Positions 44,402 to 54,651 are shown, counted from the first letter of the stretch. The stretch is 64,000 bases of DNA from Pectobacterium actinidiae (GCF_000803315.1 NZ_JRMH01000001.1:1736001-1800000), one strand, 5' to 3'. Translations and numbers: made by a program. The notes: generated by a model not told the origin, from the letters alone.

Positions 44402-44460
44402 GGTTTAGGCATACGTGGTTTAGGCATATAGGCATTGTATGCCCAATCGTATGCCTAAAC
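44402..44460. promoter_or_regulatory. Array of GGTTTAGGCATA repeats upstream of the integrase
   Basis: GGTTTAGGCATA occurs exactly at 44402-44413 and 44417-44428. A third AGGCAT follows, then inverted TATGCC at 44438 and TATGCCTAAAC at 44450-44460. They are candidate integrase arm sites or AlpA sites and occupy the same position as the TGGGACTA array of the truncated integrase. Confidence 0.6.
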
Positions 44461-44574
44461 TTTCCGGCTGGAAACGTAGCAAACCGATAGATAACAGGCA
44501 ACAAAAAACCCGCAAACTCAGTGAGAATGCGGGTTTCTGTGGGGTTTCCGGTAGTAAACGATACTAACCGAATA
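44458..44574. repeat. 117-bp direct repeat, right copy
   Basis: This is the counterpart of 26131-26247 (same length, about 8 mismatches, most in a 7-base block). It lies between the integrase and tRNA-Pro and includes the hairpin that can end tRNA-Pro transcription. Confidence 0.88.
44503..44536 (-). terminator. Terminator after tRNA-Pro
   Basis: On the minus strand AAACCCGCA and TGCGGGTTT (9-bp stem, 13-base loop) are followed by TTTTTTG. It lies about 45 bases after the CCA end. The same hairpin exists in the left repeat at 26178-26208. Confidence 0.85.
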
Positions 44575-44580
44575 TGTATT

Positions 44581-44657
44581 TGGTCGGCACGAGAGGATTT
44601 GAACCTCCGACCCCCGACACCCCATGACGGTGCGCTACCAGGCTGCGCTACGTGCCG
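44581..44657 (-). tRNA. proL: tRNA-Pro(GGG)
   Basis: The 77-base cloverleaf has acceptor stem CGGCACG/CGTGCCG, D-stem GCGC/GCGC, anticodon loop ATGGGGT (anticodon GGG with U33 and G37), T-arm GGAGG-TTCAAAT-CCTCT and an encoded CCA. It matches E. coli proL, which also neighbours yejM. Its 3' half is the target of the element at 26248-44580. Confidence 0.97.
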
Positions 44658-44735
44658 ATGCTATGGGCATTTATACTACCTTTTCCTGACCTTATTGCAA
44701 TAGCCTGATGGAACGACTGCTTTAGATTTAGGCAG

Positions 44736-46484
44736 TTAGTTGGCAATAAAGCGTCTTTCGTTCGTTAGTACCTGCAAGAGTAGGGCAAGCTGCGGTTTTT
44801 CATCATTCAGCCGATTTCCTTCCATATCGTAAGCCCGGTAGTTTCCGTTGCTTTCCAATATGATGAGCTGATCCGGTGTCGTGATGAGCAGTGTGCCGCC
44901 GTCGCCGTTAATCAACCACGGATAGCGTCGCTGAGCAGAGAACAGGTCTTCACCCTGTGAATAATCATCCGTACTGTTTTTAACATGGAGCAGGCGCTGC
45001 ATCAGCGTGGTCATGACGTCTTTGTTGTCCGTCATTTTGGTAATGGTCTGCGCAGGCGTGTTCGGCCAATGAACAATGAGCGGCGTTTGCCACTGGGTTC
45101 GGGCAAAACGTGCCGAGTTGCTAGTATCGGCATTCTGGTTTTGTGCCGTTGTCACGATGACGACCGTCTTATCCAGAATGTTTTTTTCCTCCAACGTGCG
45201 AATGATTTGGCCAATCTGCCGGTCAACGTCCTGAATATTTACTCGACTGTTTGAATCAGCCTCTTTGCCCGCTGCACTTTTCGGCGTGCTGCTCAGTTCA
45301 ACGTAAGAGAACCAAGGGGCTGGAGTATTATCACGATTAAGCCATTCCTGCCATTGTGTAATGATCGCATCGCCGCCTTGCTGCTGCGGCGCAGGTAAGG
45401 AGAAATCAGAAAGCAGCGCCTGACGATAGAGCGGGCTATTGAAGCCGTTCGCCGAAAATAGCCCGAACTGATAACCCTGTTGGCTTAATGCGGTGATTAA
45501 GGCAGAAGGTTTACGCGCGCCCAGAATACCATCCATATAGGTCGTCGAGAGGCCGTAAAACAGGTTAAATAAGGCCGCGTCTGGCTGAGAACCTGAATCG
45601 TAATGGTCGCTGAAGCGCACGTTTTCTGCGGCGAAACGCGAGAGGTTCGGCATTCGGTTTTGTATCGCGTCGGGTTGTGTATCGTCAATCATCACCATCA
45701 GCAGGTTGTAGCCGCTACCGCTATCGCGGAAGGTAATGTTATTGAGCGGATATTCCACCGTCATGGCTTCAGGATTACCTTGCTGCGTCAGGCGACGCTG
45801 ATATTCCTGTGCATCCAGCAGACCATGTTTTTCCAGGAATCGACGTGCCGTCATCGGATAAGACAGTGGCAAATTGGCGCGCTGCATGGTAATCGGGCGA
45901 TAGAAATTCGCATCGGCCCAAATGTACATCAGGTGCGACGCGAAGAACGCAGAGATGAAAACACCCGCCAGCGGTTTGCCAAAATGGCGGCGATTCAGAC
46001 TGCGTAATTTTTGCCAGCTCCACGTGCCAAACAGCATTTCCGCCATGAAAATCAAAGGAATGCCGATAAACATCCACTGCCAGTCGCGGGCGATTTCACC
46101 CTGTCCTGGGTTAACGACGAGTTCCCAAACGGTGCTGTTGAGGTGCAGGTGAAAACGCGTAAAGACTTCAACATCGACTAACAGTATCGTTAGCCCGGCT
46201 GTTGCCAGCGCCGCAGACAGGAACCGTAGCAGGCGCTGTGACATCACAATAAACGTGAGTGGGAAGATGACCAGCAGATAGGCGGCAAAGACGATAAAGC
46301 TAAAATGACCAAGCCAGCTAACCAGCGCGTAAAGCCGACCGAACAGGGAGGTCGGCCAATCGGCAACAAACAGGTAGCGGCTACCCAGCCCCAAAGTGAG
46401 CAAAATGTTGAATAAGGCGAACCAGTGTCCCCAACTGATCATCTGGGAGACTTTTTCGCGGTAGCGCTGACGGTTGGTTACCAT
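44736..46484 (-). CDS. yejM: Inner-membrane LPS regulator YejM (PbgA/LapC)
   Basis: This is 582 residues: five N-terminal membrane segments (about residues 15-180) followed by an Arg/Pro-rich linker (YRPITMQRANLPLSYPMTARR) and a periplasmic sulfatase/alkaline phosphatase-fold domain. YejM binds lipid A and, by interacting with LapB, controls FtsH degradation of LpxC. Catalytic metal residues of sulfatases are not conserved, as expected. It lies with yejL, which overlaps no base but is 14 bases upstream. Confidence 0.96.
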   Translation of the reverse strand: MVTNRQRYREKVSQMISWGHWFALFNILLTLGLGSRYLFVADWPTSLFGRLYALVSWLGHFSFIVFAAYLLVIFPLTFIVMSQRLLRFLSAALATAGLTILLVDVEVFTRFHLHLNSTVWELVVNPGQGEIARDWQWMFIGIPLIFMAEMLFGTWSWQKLRSLNRRHFGKPLAGVFISAFFASHLMYIWADANFYRPITMQRANLPLSYPMTARRFLEKHGLLDAQEYQRRLTQQGNPEAMTVEYPLNNITFRDSGSGYNLLMVMIDDTQPDAIQNRMPNLSRFAAENVRFSDHYDSGSQPDAALFNLFYGLSTTYMDGILGARKPSALITALSQQGYQFGLFSANGFNSPLYRQALLSDFSLPAPQQQGGDAIITQWQEWLNRDNTPAPWFSYVELSSTPKSAAGKEADSNSRVNIQDVDRQIGQIIRTLEEKNILDKTVVIVTTAQNQNADTSNSARFARTQWQTPLIVHWPNTPAQTITKMTDNKDVMTTLMQRLLHVKNSTDDYSQGEDLFSAQRRYPWLINGDGGTLLITTPDQLIILESNGNYRAYDMEGNRLNDEKPQLALLLQVLTNERRFIAN

Positions 46485-46498
46485 ACGTTGGTCAAAAC

Positions 46499-46729
46499 TT
46501 AGTGAGCTTTATCGGCTTTTTTAATCGAAGCCTGTAGGGCTTCAGCGAAAGAACGCGCCAGAACCTGACGTTGTGCAGGCGCGATGCTGGTGTTAATCAG
46601 GTTCGTCACCATGTTACCGAGCACCATCAAAGCAAGATCGGTTGGGGCGTGGTGCTTTTCCAGAACATTGACCATCTCAGAAAGCAGTTGTTCAACGTGT
46701 TCGTCACTATAACGGGATGATTGTGGCAT
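46499..46729 (-). CDS. yejL: YejL, conserved small protein
   Basis: The 76-residue protein matches the UPF0352 family ([36 protein letters not shown]). It folds as a small helical dimer; its function is unknown. It precedes yejM in the same operon. Confidence 0.93.
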   Translation of the reverse strand: MPQSSRYSDEHVEQLLSEMVNVLEKHHAPTDLALMVLGNMVTNLINTSIAPAQRQVLARSFAEALQASIKKADKAH

Positions 46730-46949
46730 AAAATGGCGTATCTCAAGCTGGTAAAGTCGCTTATCTTACCGTATAGGCTTATGCTTTTCTGCACTTTTAT
46801 CATTAACGTACTTTTATCACCGGCGTCCTTTTATCAATAAGTAGTGTAGACGCTTAGCACGCGTACAGATGTAAAGTGGCCGCTTTAATGTGTTGCGGGC
46901 TGTTCGCATCAGTGTTTGAATACGCGCCTTGCCAAAAGGAGAGTTTATC

Positions 46950-47957
46950 ATGAGTCTGGATATCGCCCAGATTGCCCTGCATCAGCTAATTAAACGTGAC
47001 GAACAAACGCTGGAAATGGTGTTGCGTGATTCCCTGTTGTCGACCAATGCGGCAGTAGAGGAGATGATGGCTGAATTGCATCGCGTCTACAGCGCCAAGA
47101 GTAAGGCCTATGGGTTGTTTAATGAGCAAAGCGAGCTGGCGGATGCGCTGCGGGCTTGTCGCAAAGGGGATGAGGACTTTCTGAGTTTCTCACGCGCCGC
47201 GACCGGACGCTTGCGTGATGAGCTGGCGAAGTACCCGTTTGCCGAAGGCGGTATCGTGTTGTTCTGCCAGTATCGTTATCTGGCGGTCGAGTATTTACTG
47301 ATATCGGTGCTCAATAGCTGCAACAGTATGCGAGTTAATGAACAGCTGGATATCAGCACCACGCACTATCTGGATATCAATCATGCCGATATCGTTGCGC
47401 GTATCGATTTGACGGAATGGGAAACCAATCCAGAATCGACGCGCTATCTGACGTTCCTCAAAGGCCGCGTCGGGCGCAAAGTATCTGACTTCTTCATGGA
47501 TTTTCTGGCCGCGTCAGAAGGGCTGGACACCAAAGCACAAAATCGTTGCTTGCTGAAAGCGGTCGATGAGTATTGTGACGACGCGCAGTTAGATAAAAAC
47601 GAGCGCCAGAATTATCGTCAACAGGTCTATAGCTACTGCAATGAGCAATTGCAATCCGGCGAGGAAATCGAGCTGGCGTCGCTGTCGCAGGAGTTGCCAC
47701 CGCTGGGCGAGAAGACTTTCCAGCAGTTTTCTGCCGATCAGGGTTATGAACTGGAAGATAGCTTCCCAGCCGATCGCGGGACATTGCGCCAGTTGACCAA
47801 ATTTGCGGGTAGCGGCGGCGGCATCAGCCTGAATTTTGATGCGCTATTGCTCGGTGAGCGCATTTTCTGGGATCCGGCGACGGATACGTTGACGATTAAA
47901 GGCACGCCGCCGAATCTGCGCGATCAGTTACAGCGCCGGACGAGTAGCGGTAAGTAG
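46950..47957 (+). CDS. yejK: Nucleoid-associated protein YejK (NdpA)
   Basis: The ATG at 46950 follows AAGGAGAG and gives 335 residues, the same as E. coli; the earlier in-frame ATG at 46929 lies upstream of this site. Segments [37 protein letters not shown] and [14 protein letters not shown] are characteristic. It binds the nucleoid and interacts with topoisomerase IV and gyrase in E. coli. It is divergent from yejLM. Confidence 0.96.
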   Translation: MSLDIAQIALHQLIKRDEQTLEMVLRDSLLSTNAAVEEMMAELHRVYSAKSKAYGLFNEQSELADALRACRKGDEDFLSFSRAATGRLRDELAKYPFAEGGIVLFCQYRYLAVEYLLISVLNSCNSMRVNEQLDISTTHYLDINHADIVARIDLTEWETNPESTRYLTFLKGRVGRKVSDFFMDFLAASEGLDTKAQNRCLLKAVDEYCDDAQLDKNERQNYRQQVYSYCNEQLQSGEEIELASLSQELPPLGEKTFQQFSADQGYELEDSFPADRGTLRQLTKFAGSGGGISLNFDALLLGERIFWDPATDTLTIKGTPPNLRDQLQRRTSSGK

Positions 47958-47973
47958 TCGGTGCCAGACGAGA

Positions 47974-48005
47974 CTGCCCTTTTTCTTACTTCAGGAAAAG
48001 GGCAG
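47974..48005. terminator. Hairpin between yejK and the convergent acyltransferase gene
   Basis: CTGCCCTTTT and AAAAGGGCAG form a perfect 10-bp stem with a 12-base loop between two convergent stops. It contains U-rich tracts in both directions. Confidence 0.65.
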
Positions 48006-48034
48006 TGGTGGATAACGGTTTGAAACGATAGCGA

Positions 48035-49183
48035 TTAAAAGTATTTAAGCCAGCGGATGTCTCTGCGGCGTGCTTTTAGGCGGGCAAACGCGCGAACGGG
48101 CGAAAATAGCACGACCATCAGCACCAGAGTACACACCCACAATTGCCAGACGGCGGAAAAGCCGAACCACTCTCCCTGATTTTTCCCCCATATCGCGACA
48201 GCGGTTAAATACATACCTTTTAAAACATACAGATGCAGTAGATAGAAAAACATCGGCGCTGCACCGAAGCTCGCTAGCATCACAAGCCAGCGCTTTTGCT
48301 GCTGACGCTCGAATACGGCAAGCAGGTAAAGCCCGATGCCAAGCGTCAGACAGAGGAACAGCAGCGATGGCGGGTATTTTGTGATGTTGAAATAGCTCAT
48401 GAGCGTCTGCGTGATGACATCACTCTGCTGCCAGGGCTTTTCGCCATACCGATTGATACTACGCAGAACGAAGAACAGTGCTAGCGTGATCCCAGACAGA
48501 ACGAGCAGGGCTTTCTGACGCTGAAGTGGAAATATCTCTTTTCGATATAACGCGCCAGCCGTATAGCCAAGTGAAATGACACCAACCCAGGGAAGTACCG
48601 GATATGACGTACGCATACGGAAGGTTTCGCTGATGTCTATCCAACCGCGATCGTGCAGAATCGCCCAGGGAATGGACCAGATGGAGTCTGCGGAAACCTG
48701 TAGAGGATCCAGCAGGTTATGTCCGCCCACAATAACGATGCCCACTATCAAAACCAGCCCGACTGGGAGCCAGATGAGCGCGCTGAGAGCGAGCATGCTC
48801 ATACCGATTGCCCAGATTACCTGTAAATAGATGACCTGTGGCGGGAATTGGAACGTCCATGCAAAGTTGATCAACGTGAGCTCAAGAAGGATAAGAATTA
48901 AGCCGCGCTGGAATAGAAAGAGGGCAGTTTGTCGGCGATCTTGCACTTTCTGGTGGTAAAGCGCCGCAGAGAGGCCAGTTAAAATGACAAACACGGGGGC
49001 ACACAGGTGCGCCAGCGTACGGTTGATGAACAGCATAGGATCGGTGCTGGTTACATCAATCGGATCGGCGAGTTGCAGGTGCAGATAAAAGGTTTCCCGC
49101 ACATGGTCTAGTAGCATAAGCACCATAACCAGGCCGCGCAGAGCGTCAATAGCGATCAGTCGCTGTGAGATATCACGAGACAT
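48035..49183 (-). CDS. DUF1624 membrane acyltransferase-like protein
   Basis: The ATG at 49183 (AGGA eight bases upstream) gives 382 residues; a GTG two codons earlier is too close to that site. About ten hydrophobic segments are visible. The N-terminal RLIAIDALRGLVMVLMLLDHVRE and RTLAHLCAPVFVILTGLSAALY are typical of the heparan-alpha-glucosaminide N-acetyltransferase-like family (DUF1624), distantly related to Acyltransferase-3. Substrate unknown. It is inserted between yejK and rplY, which are adjacent in E. coli. Confidence 0.82.
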   Translation of the reverse strand: MSRDISQRLIAIDALRGLVMVLMLLDHVRETFYLHLQLADPIDVTSTDPMLFINRTLAHLCAPVFVILTGLSAALYHQKVQDRRQTALFLFQRGLILILLELTLINFAWTFQFPPQVIYLQVIWAIGMSMLALSALIWLPVGLVLIVGIVIVGGHNLLDPLQVSADSIWSIPWAILHDRGWIDISETFRMRTSYPVLPWVGVISLGYTAGALYRKEIFPLQRQKALLVLSGITLALFFVLRSINRYGEKPWQQSDVITQTLMSYFNITKYPPSLLFLCLTLGIGLYLLAVFERQQQKRWLVMLASFGAAPMFFYLLHLYVLKGMYLTAVAIWGKNQGEWFGFSAVWQLWVCTLVLMVVLFSPVRAFARLKARRRDIRWLKYF

Positions 49184-49230
49184 ATTCACATTCCTTTGTG
49201 AATTAACTAATTGTTATAAAAAGTGTTATA

Positions 49231-49258
49231 AAAAAAACGCCGCATAAGCGGCGTTTTT
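49231..49258. terminator. Terminator of rplY
   Basis: ACGCCGC and GCGGCGT form a GC-rich stem with an ATAA loop, flanked by A-runs and T-runs on both sides, so it can act in both directions. It lies 40 bases after the rplY stop. Confidence 0.88.
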
Positions 49259-49294
49259 CTTTTCCGGCGTCCCGGAAAACGACTTCAGCGTAAA

Positions 49295-49579
49295 CTAAAC
49301 GCGAACGAAGTCGATGTGAGTCAGTTTTGGCTTGTAAACGTGACGTTGTACAGCCTGAACTTTAACTTGAACTTCTTTGCCATCGATGGACAGAATCAGT
49401 GTTTCACCGTAGAAGCCTTCTTTCACTTCTTGGTTTTTCACTGAATCGTGATCCAGTTCGATAGATACTGGTGCTTCTGAACCACCGTAAACGATGGCTG
49501 GGAATTTACCAGTTGAACGCAGGCGGCGGCTCGCACCCTTACCCTGACCTTGACGTGCTTCTGCTTTGATAGTAATCAT
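49295..49579 (-). CDS. rplY: 50S ribosomal protein L25
   Basis: The 94-residue bL25 is of the short enterobacterial type. [21 protein letters not shown] and the FPAIVYGG turn bind 5S rRNA; the C-terminus ends [10 protein letters not shown]. Its synthesis is probably autogenously controlled. Confidence 0.98.
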   Translation of the reverse strand: MITIKAEARQGQGKGASRRLRSTGKFPAIVYGGSEAPVSIELDHDSVKNQEVKEGFYGETLILSIDGKEVQVKVQAVQRHVYKPKLTHIDFVRV

Positions 49580-49714
49580 TTTCTTCTCTACTTATATAAA
49601 GTAATCCTGCTACAGGCGACCCAGCAGCAGGTTGGGGTATTCAGCTTTTGTGAATAAAAGCGGGCTGAATTCTAGCGGAATATGGCGACATGGGCAAATG
49701 AATCCCCAAATTAC

Positions 49715-51493
49715 TTAGCCGCGGAGCTCGTTGGCGCGGCGAAAGCGTCCCTGATAATCAAAGAGCTTTTCGCGTATTTGCCAGAATTTCCCGTTTTTAC
49801 GTGCAACGACAAAATCGGGGGCGCGTAATAAGGCTTGTTGTGCGACGACGTCAGCGGCATTTTGCCAGTTAAATGGGGTTCCCGGCGCGCGTTGGTGAAC
49901 ACGTAAGAACTGTTGCAGGAAAACATGGCGCTGAGCGGTAGTTTGCAGGCGAAAACGTTCGCTAACTTCGGCACCTTCCTCATCGTGATAGGTAATCTTC
50001 AACCATTCACCTTTTGCATCCTGTCCTTGCTCGAAACTGATGCCGCTACAGCGTAGAACCAGCGCATCTTTCAGTTTCAGCGCTGCTTTCAGCATATCGT
50101 CAGGATCGACCAATACCTCGTCACATTGGTGGCAGCGCCGCGCGGCAATATCATTTTCCGCGCCGCAGTGCGGACACACTTTAAACCTAAATCGGAAATC
50201 ACACTGTTTGCGTTGGCCGTTTTCCGCCATTTCCCAACCTTGGCAGCGGCGACCATAGTGTTCGATGACATCGCCGTCCGAGGTAGTTTTTCCCCAGAAC
50301 AGATTAGCAAAGCCACATTCAGGACAGAAAACCTGTACCGGCTGGCTGCCAGCATGGGGCTTGCTGTTGCCGACTTCTGGCGTGTACAGGTCGTGTGGGT
50401 TACCAGCGTAATCCAGTATCAGACAGTCTATTTTTCCCGGATACAATCGTAAACCGCGCCCGACGATTTGCTGATACAGGCTGACGGATTCTGTGGGACG
50501 AAGGATGGCGATAAGATCGACATGCGGCGCATCAAAACCGGTCGTCAGCACCGCCACATTGACCAGATAGCGCAGTGACTGCTGTTTAAAGGCGTTAATC
50601 AACGCATCGCGCTCGGCCGCTGGCGTATCGGCGCTGACCAGCGCAGCCTGACCAACCGGCAGCAAAGCCGTAATTTCTTTGGCATGTTCGACGGTGGAAG
50701 CAAAAATCATCACGCCGCGCCGTGTTTGCGCATAATCGATAATTTGGTTGATGATGTGCGGCGTAATACGCTGTTGACGCTTGAGTTCGAGGTTTAGGTC
50801 AGCCTCACTGAATAGCCCGTTGCTGCGGGCGACGAGCTTACTGAAATCATATTGCACGACTGGCATATCTAATCTGTCAGGCGGCACCAGGAAGCCATGC
50901 TTGATCATATAACGCAACGGCAGCTCATAAATACAGTCGCGGAACAAACAGCGCTCGTCGCCACGGATCATACCGTGATAGTGATACTGATATATCCAGC
51001 CTTTGCCGAGCCGATAGGGCGTGGCGGTTAAGCCGAGTAACCGCAACTGCGGGTTAGTCTTTTGCAGGTGCTGGATGATTTGTTGATATTGGCTGTTATC
51101 GTCGTCGCTAATACGGTGACATTCATCAATGATCAGCAGGGAAAAGGCATTATCGAACTGATCGAGATTACGCGCGACCGACTGCACGCTGCCAAAGACC
51201 ACCTTCCCCTGACTCTCTCGCTGCTGTAGCCCCGCCGCGAAGATATCTGCTTCCAAATCCAGGGCACAGTATTTGGCATGGTTTTGCGCGACCAGTTCTT
51301 TGACGTGTGCGAGCACCAGTACACGACCACGAGCAAGCCGTGCCAGTTCGGCGATAACCAGGCTTTTCCCCGCACCGGTAGGCAAAACGATGACGGCCGG
51401 TTGAGTGTGGCGGCGAAAATAGTCGAGTGTGGCGGAAACCGCCTCACGCTGGTAAGGCCGTAGTGTGAACGAGACAGGCTGTGTGAACGACAT
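49715..51493 (-). CDS. radD: ATP-dependent DNA repair helicase RadD (YejH)
   Basis: This is 592 residues. A superfamily 2 helicase core has Walker A PTGAGKS (38-44), DECH (123-126), [11 protein letters not shown] and the QIVGRGLR motif VI. The C-terminal part has zinc-finger-like CPECG and CPHCG, CHQC cysteine pairs. RadD aids recombination repair and interacts with SSB in E. coli. The length agrees with E. coli RadD (586). The YecH-like gene begins two bases upstream of its start region. Confidence 0.95.
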   Translation of the reverse strand: MSFTQPVSFTLRPYQREAVSATLDYFRRHTQPAVIVLPTGAGKSLVIAELARLARGRVLVLAHVKELVAQNHAKYCALDLEADIFAAGLQQRESQGKVVFGSVQSVARNLDQFDNAFSLLIIDECHRISDDDNSQYQQIIQHLQKTNPQLRLLGLTATPYRLGKGWIYQYHYHGMIRGDERCLFRDCIYELPLRYMIKHGFLVPPDRLDMPVVQYDFSKLVARSNGLFSEADLNLELKRQQRITPHIINQIIDYAQTRRGVMIFASTVEHAKEITALLPVGQAALVSADTPAAERDALINAFKQQSLRYLVNVAVLTTGFDAPHVDLIAILRPTESVSLYQQIVGRGLRLYPGKIDCLILDYAGNPHDLYTPEVGNSKPHAGSQPVQVFCPECGFANLFWGKTTSDGDVIEHYGRRCQGWEMAENGQRKQCDFRFRFKVCPHCGAENDIAARRCHQCDEVLVDPDDMLKAALKLKDALVLRCSGISFEQGQDAKGEWLKITYHDEEGAEVSERFRLQTTAQRHVFLQQFLRVHQRAPGTPFNWQNAADVVAQQALLRAPDFVVARKNGKFWQIREKLFDYQGRFRRANELRG

Positions 51494-51495
51494 AA

Positions 51496-51735
51496 CTAGT
51501 GCTGGCAGATTTTACTGGCGTTGGTGGTAAAGCCCGCATCGTGCGGAATGAATTTCCCACGTTCAGCCAGAAATTGTACCAGCATTGAGGCCGTCATATT
51601 TTCGGCAGAGCAGGTATGAAAGCGCGCAGCGCTGCCGAAGCGGGTTTCTATCGTGGTAATCAGCTGTTCAGTGGTAAACGACTCACCGGACGCGAGCATC
51701 ATTTGCAAAACTTCATGGCCGTGAATAGATGACAT
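51496..51735 (-). CDS. YecH-family metal-binding protein
   Basis: This is 79 residues: [32 protein letters not shown], then [11 protein letters not shown] with a C-terminal Cys-His. The conserved His/Cys set suggests metal binding. It is close in size and pattern to E. coli YecH, but the locus differs. It ends two bases before the RadD start and probably shares its transcript. Confidence 0.85.
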   Translation of the reverse strand: MSSIHGHEVLQMMLASGESFTTEQLITTIETRFGSAARFHTCSAENMTASMLVQFLAERGKFIPHDAGFTTNASKICQH

Positions 51736-51957
51736 AGCGTTGTCCTCAAAGATAAAAACGGCTTCTATTATGCCTGTTGAAAATATCTGGTGCGAGGGAT
51801 AAGCAAAGTCGGAGCAGCCCGCAGACAGGCTAAAAAGAGCAACTTATGGACAGTGAATTGCAGGACGAGCGAACAAAGCCCCGTTATACTACGATCTCAC
51901 AATTTAGGGTCTCACGGTTTGAGACTGGCAGTTATTTGAGACAGGTAGTGAGTTTTA

Positions 51958-52653
51958 ATGCGATTGGACAAATTTTTATCCCAGCATCTGGGAATCAGCC
52001 GCTCGCTGGTGGCGCGCGAACTCCATGCACAGCGTGTTACCGTGGATGGTGACGTGGTAAAAAGCGGTGCGTTCAAGCTTTCCCCTGAGCATCACGTCGA
52101 ATTTGATGGTAACCCGCTGGAACAACAGAACGGGCCGCGCTATTTCATGCTGAATAAGCCCCAAGGCTATGTGTGTTCAACGGACGATCCCGATCATCCT
52201 ACCATTCTGTATTTCATGGATGTCCCGGTGGCGCACAAACTGCACGCGGCGGGGCGGCTGGATATCGACACCACTGGGCTGGTGCTGCTAACTGACGACG
52301 GGCAATGGTCACATCGTATTACCTCGCCTAAGCATCAGTGCGAGAAAACGTATCTGGTGACGCTGGAGTTGCCGTTGGCTGAGAATACCGCCGCGCAATT
52401 TACAGCCGGCGTGCAACTGCATAACGAGAAGAATCTCACTAAACCCGCTACGCTTGAGAAGATAACGGATCATGTCGTTCGACTGACGATCAGCGAAGGT
52501 CGCTATCATCAGGTGAAAAGGATGTTTGCTGCGGTGGGGAATCGCGTAGTGGGGCTACACCGCGAGCGTATTGGTGGCATCTGTCTGGATAGCGAACTGG
52601 AACCGGGGGAATTCCGGGAATTACGCGATGACGAAGTCGCCAGCGTAAAATAA
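51958..52653 (+). CDS. rsuA: 16S rRNA pseudouridine(516) synthase RsuA
   Basis: This is 231 residues, equal to E. coli RsuA. The N-terminal S4 domain ([21 protein letters not shown]) is followed by the catalytic domain with Asp102 in [10 protein letters not shown] and the conserved YHQVKRM segment. It modifies U516 of 16S rRNA. It is followed by bcr, as in E. coli. Confidence 0.96.
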   Translation: MRLDKFLSQHLGISRSLVARELHAQRVTVDGDVVKSGAFKLSPEHHVEFDGNPLEQQNGPRYFMLNKPQGYVCSTDDPDHPTILYFMDVPVAHKLHAAGRLDIDTTGLVLLTDDGQWSHRITSPKHQCEKTYLVTLELPLAENTAAQFTAGVQLHNEKNLTKPATLEKITDHVVRLTISEGRYHQVKRMFAAVGNRVVGLHRERIGGICLDSELEPGEFRELRDDEVASVK

Positions 52654-52693
52654 TGCTGTTCAGCAATGCCTCTTTTCTAATCTGGAGTTATTA

Positions 52694-53884
52694 GTGCAAT
52701 TACGCCGCTCTTCTCACCTCGGGTTGATTTTTATTCTCGGCCTGATTTCGATGCTAATGCCGTTAGCTATCGATATGTATTTACCTGCGTTGCCGACCAT
52801 TGCTAACGAGTTTGGTGTGGGGGACGGGCATGTCCAAATGACGCTCAGCACCTATGTGCTGGGCTTTGCGATTGGTCAAATGTTCTACGGGCCGATGGCG
52901 GACAGCCTGGGGCGTAAACCTGTGATTCTTGGCGGCACGCTGGTTTTTGCATTCGCAGGCGTGGCCTGTGCGCTGGCACAAACGGTAGAGCAGCTGATCT
53001 ACATGCGCTTCCTGCATGGGGTTTCCGCTGCGGCGGCTGCCGTGGTGATTAATGCACTGATGCGCGATATGTTCTCGCGGGATGATTTTTCTCGCATGAT
53101 GTCGTTTGTCGTGCTGGTCATGACTGTCGCGCCACTCATTGCGCCGATTGCGGGTGGCTGGTTGTTGCTGTGGTTTAGCTGGCATTCCATTTTCTGGACG
53201 ATCTCTGGTGCGGCTTTTTTGGCGTCAGCGCTGATTTTCTTTTTTATCAAAGAGACTTTACCACCCGCGAAGCGGCAGAAATTTCATCTGCGCACCACTA
53301 TCGGGAATTTTGCCATCCTGTTCCGCCATAAGCGGGTGTTCAGCTACATGGTGGCAAGCGGGCTTTCGTTCTGCGGCATGTTTTCCTTCCTAAGTGCCGG
53401 GCCGTTTGTGTATATCAATCTGCATGGCGTTTCTCCCCAGAATTTTGGCTACTATTTTGCCTTGAACGTCGTCTTTCTATTTGTGGTGACGCTGTTTAAC
53501 AGCCGTAATGTGCGACGGCTGGGGGCGATGGCGATGTTCCGCACGGGGCTAGTCATTCAGTTCGTGATGGGAATATGGCTGGTGATTGTCTGCCTGTTCG
53601 ACCTTGGGTTTTTACCGCTGGTATTTGGTGTGGCGCTGTTTGTTGGCTGCATTGCGATGGTGGCGTCGAATGCGATGGCGGTTATTCTTGATGACTTCCC
53701 GCATATGGCAGGGACGGCATCGTCGTTGGCTGGCACACTACGCTTTGGTCTGGGCGCGATAGTGGGGGTTATCCTCTCTCTGGCCTCATTCAACAGCGCT
53801 TGGCCGATGGTACTATCGATGGCAATCTGTTCGATTGGTGCTTTTATGCTGTATCTGTACGCCACCCGTACTCCCGCGTCTTGA
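52694..53884 (+). CDS. bcr: Bcr/CflA-type MFS drug exporter
   Basis: A GTG start at 52694, seven bases after GGAG, gives 396 residues, as in E. coli Bcr. Twelve hydrophobic segments are present. The conserved DMYLPALP and [13 protein letters not shown] motifs (motif A) identify the family. It exports bicyclomycin, sulfonamides and dipeptides with cysteine in E. coli. Confidence 0.94.
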   Translation: MQLRRSSHLGLIFILGLISMLMPLAIDMYLPALPTIANEFGVGDGHVQMTLSTYVLGFAIGQMFYGPMADSLGRKPVILGGTLVFAFAGVACALAQTVEQLIYMRFLHGVSAAAAAVVINALMRDMFSRDDFSRMMSFVVLVMTVAPLIAPIAGGWLLLWFSWHSIFWTISGAAFLASALIFFFIKETLPPAKRQKFHLRTTIGNFAILFRHKRVFSYMVASGLSFCGMFSFLSAGPFVYINLHGVSPQNFGYYFALNVVFLFVVTLFNSRNVRRLGAMAMFRTGLVIQFVMGIWLVIVCLFDLGFLPLVFGVALFVGCIAMVASNAMAVILDDFPHMAGTASSLAGTLRFGLGAIVGVILSLASFNSAWPMVLSMAICSIGAFMLYLYATRTPAS

Positions 53885-53896
53885 TCCTCCCTTCTT

Positions 53897-53929
53897 CTCA
53901 GATGCAGGAAAGATGTTCCTGTATCTGAG
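53897..53929 (+). terminator. Hairpin after bcr
   Basis: CTCAGATGCAGGAA pairs with TTCCTGTATCTGAG (14 bp, one G-U pair, AGATG loop). The sequence after it is T/C-rich rather than a clean T-run. The remaining 330 bases to yejG are AT-rich without a gene. Confidence 0.55.
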
Positions 53930-54266
53930 TCTGCTCCCTCTTATTCCTTATTGTCCTTCTTAAGACAATACCAGCCATCGTTTTTTGTTTTGCTAATGTA
54001 AAATATTTGACCCAAAAGTGAACGGGTGGGCTGAAAAGGGTTGAGATATTAAATGGAAAAGGTTACATATAGCCGGAAAAGAAGAAAAATTCGTGATCAA
54101 TCTGGCATTAATAGTCCTTGCAATAAAACCTGTTAGCCACTATCACGATATGAAAAAAGTGTGTTTGTTGTTTTTTTGTTCACTAAAAGTGGCAAAAAAT
54201 GGTGCGAACACGCTACTATGATAAATATGTTACTATTTTGTGAATTATTACCTGAGGAAAACAGTA

Positions 54267-54611
54267 GTGGACAGTTTCCAACTTTCGGTAGTTCATCGTT
54301 TGCCGCAAAGTTATCGCTGGTTATCGGGTTTTACAGGTATCAATGTTGAACCGATTCCGCTGAGCGGCAGAGAAGAAGACAACAACCTGATTGGTCTCAA
54401 ACTGTTGAGCCACGATGGCGACATCGCATGGAACATTATGCGTCAGCTGAATCAATCCCTGTCTGAAATACAGGTTGAATGCGCCGTTCTGGAATGGGAA
54501 GGCGAACCGTGTCTGTTTTTACATCGTAATGATGAAAGTACGGCAATGTGCCGTCTGAAAAATGTCGGTGTCGCTATCGCTGAGTCCGTATCGGCACACT
54601 ATCCCTTTTAA
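54267..54611 (+). CDS. yejG: YejG, conserved small protein
   Basis: The start is a GTG at 54267, nine bases after GAGGA; it gives 114 residues like E. coli YejG. Segments [14 protein letters not shown] and [12 protein letters not shown], with the final HYPF, are conserved. Function unknown; it has been linked to aminoglycoside tolerance in E. coli. It is convergent with yejF. Confidence 0.9.
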   Translation: MDSFQLSVVHRLPQSYRWLSGFTGINVEPIPLSGREEDNNLIGLKLLSHDGDIAWNIMRQLNQSLSEIQVECAVLEWEGEPCLFLHRNDESTAMCRLKNVGVAIAESVSAHYPF

Positions 54612-54651
54612 ACCGCAGCGTCAGCAGACTGGCGTTGCGGCATTCCCTCAT

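Noticed and set aside
44521..44703. 60-codon plus-strand frame across tRNA-Pro
   Set aside because: Reading of the tRNA complement; not a protein gene.
54161..54349. 62-codon frame overlapping yejG
   Set aside because: It overlaps the start of the conserved yejG gene in another frame.
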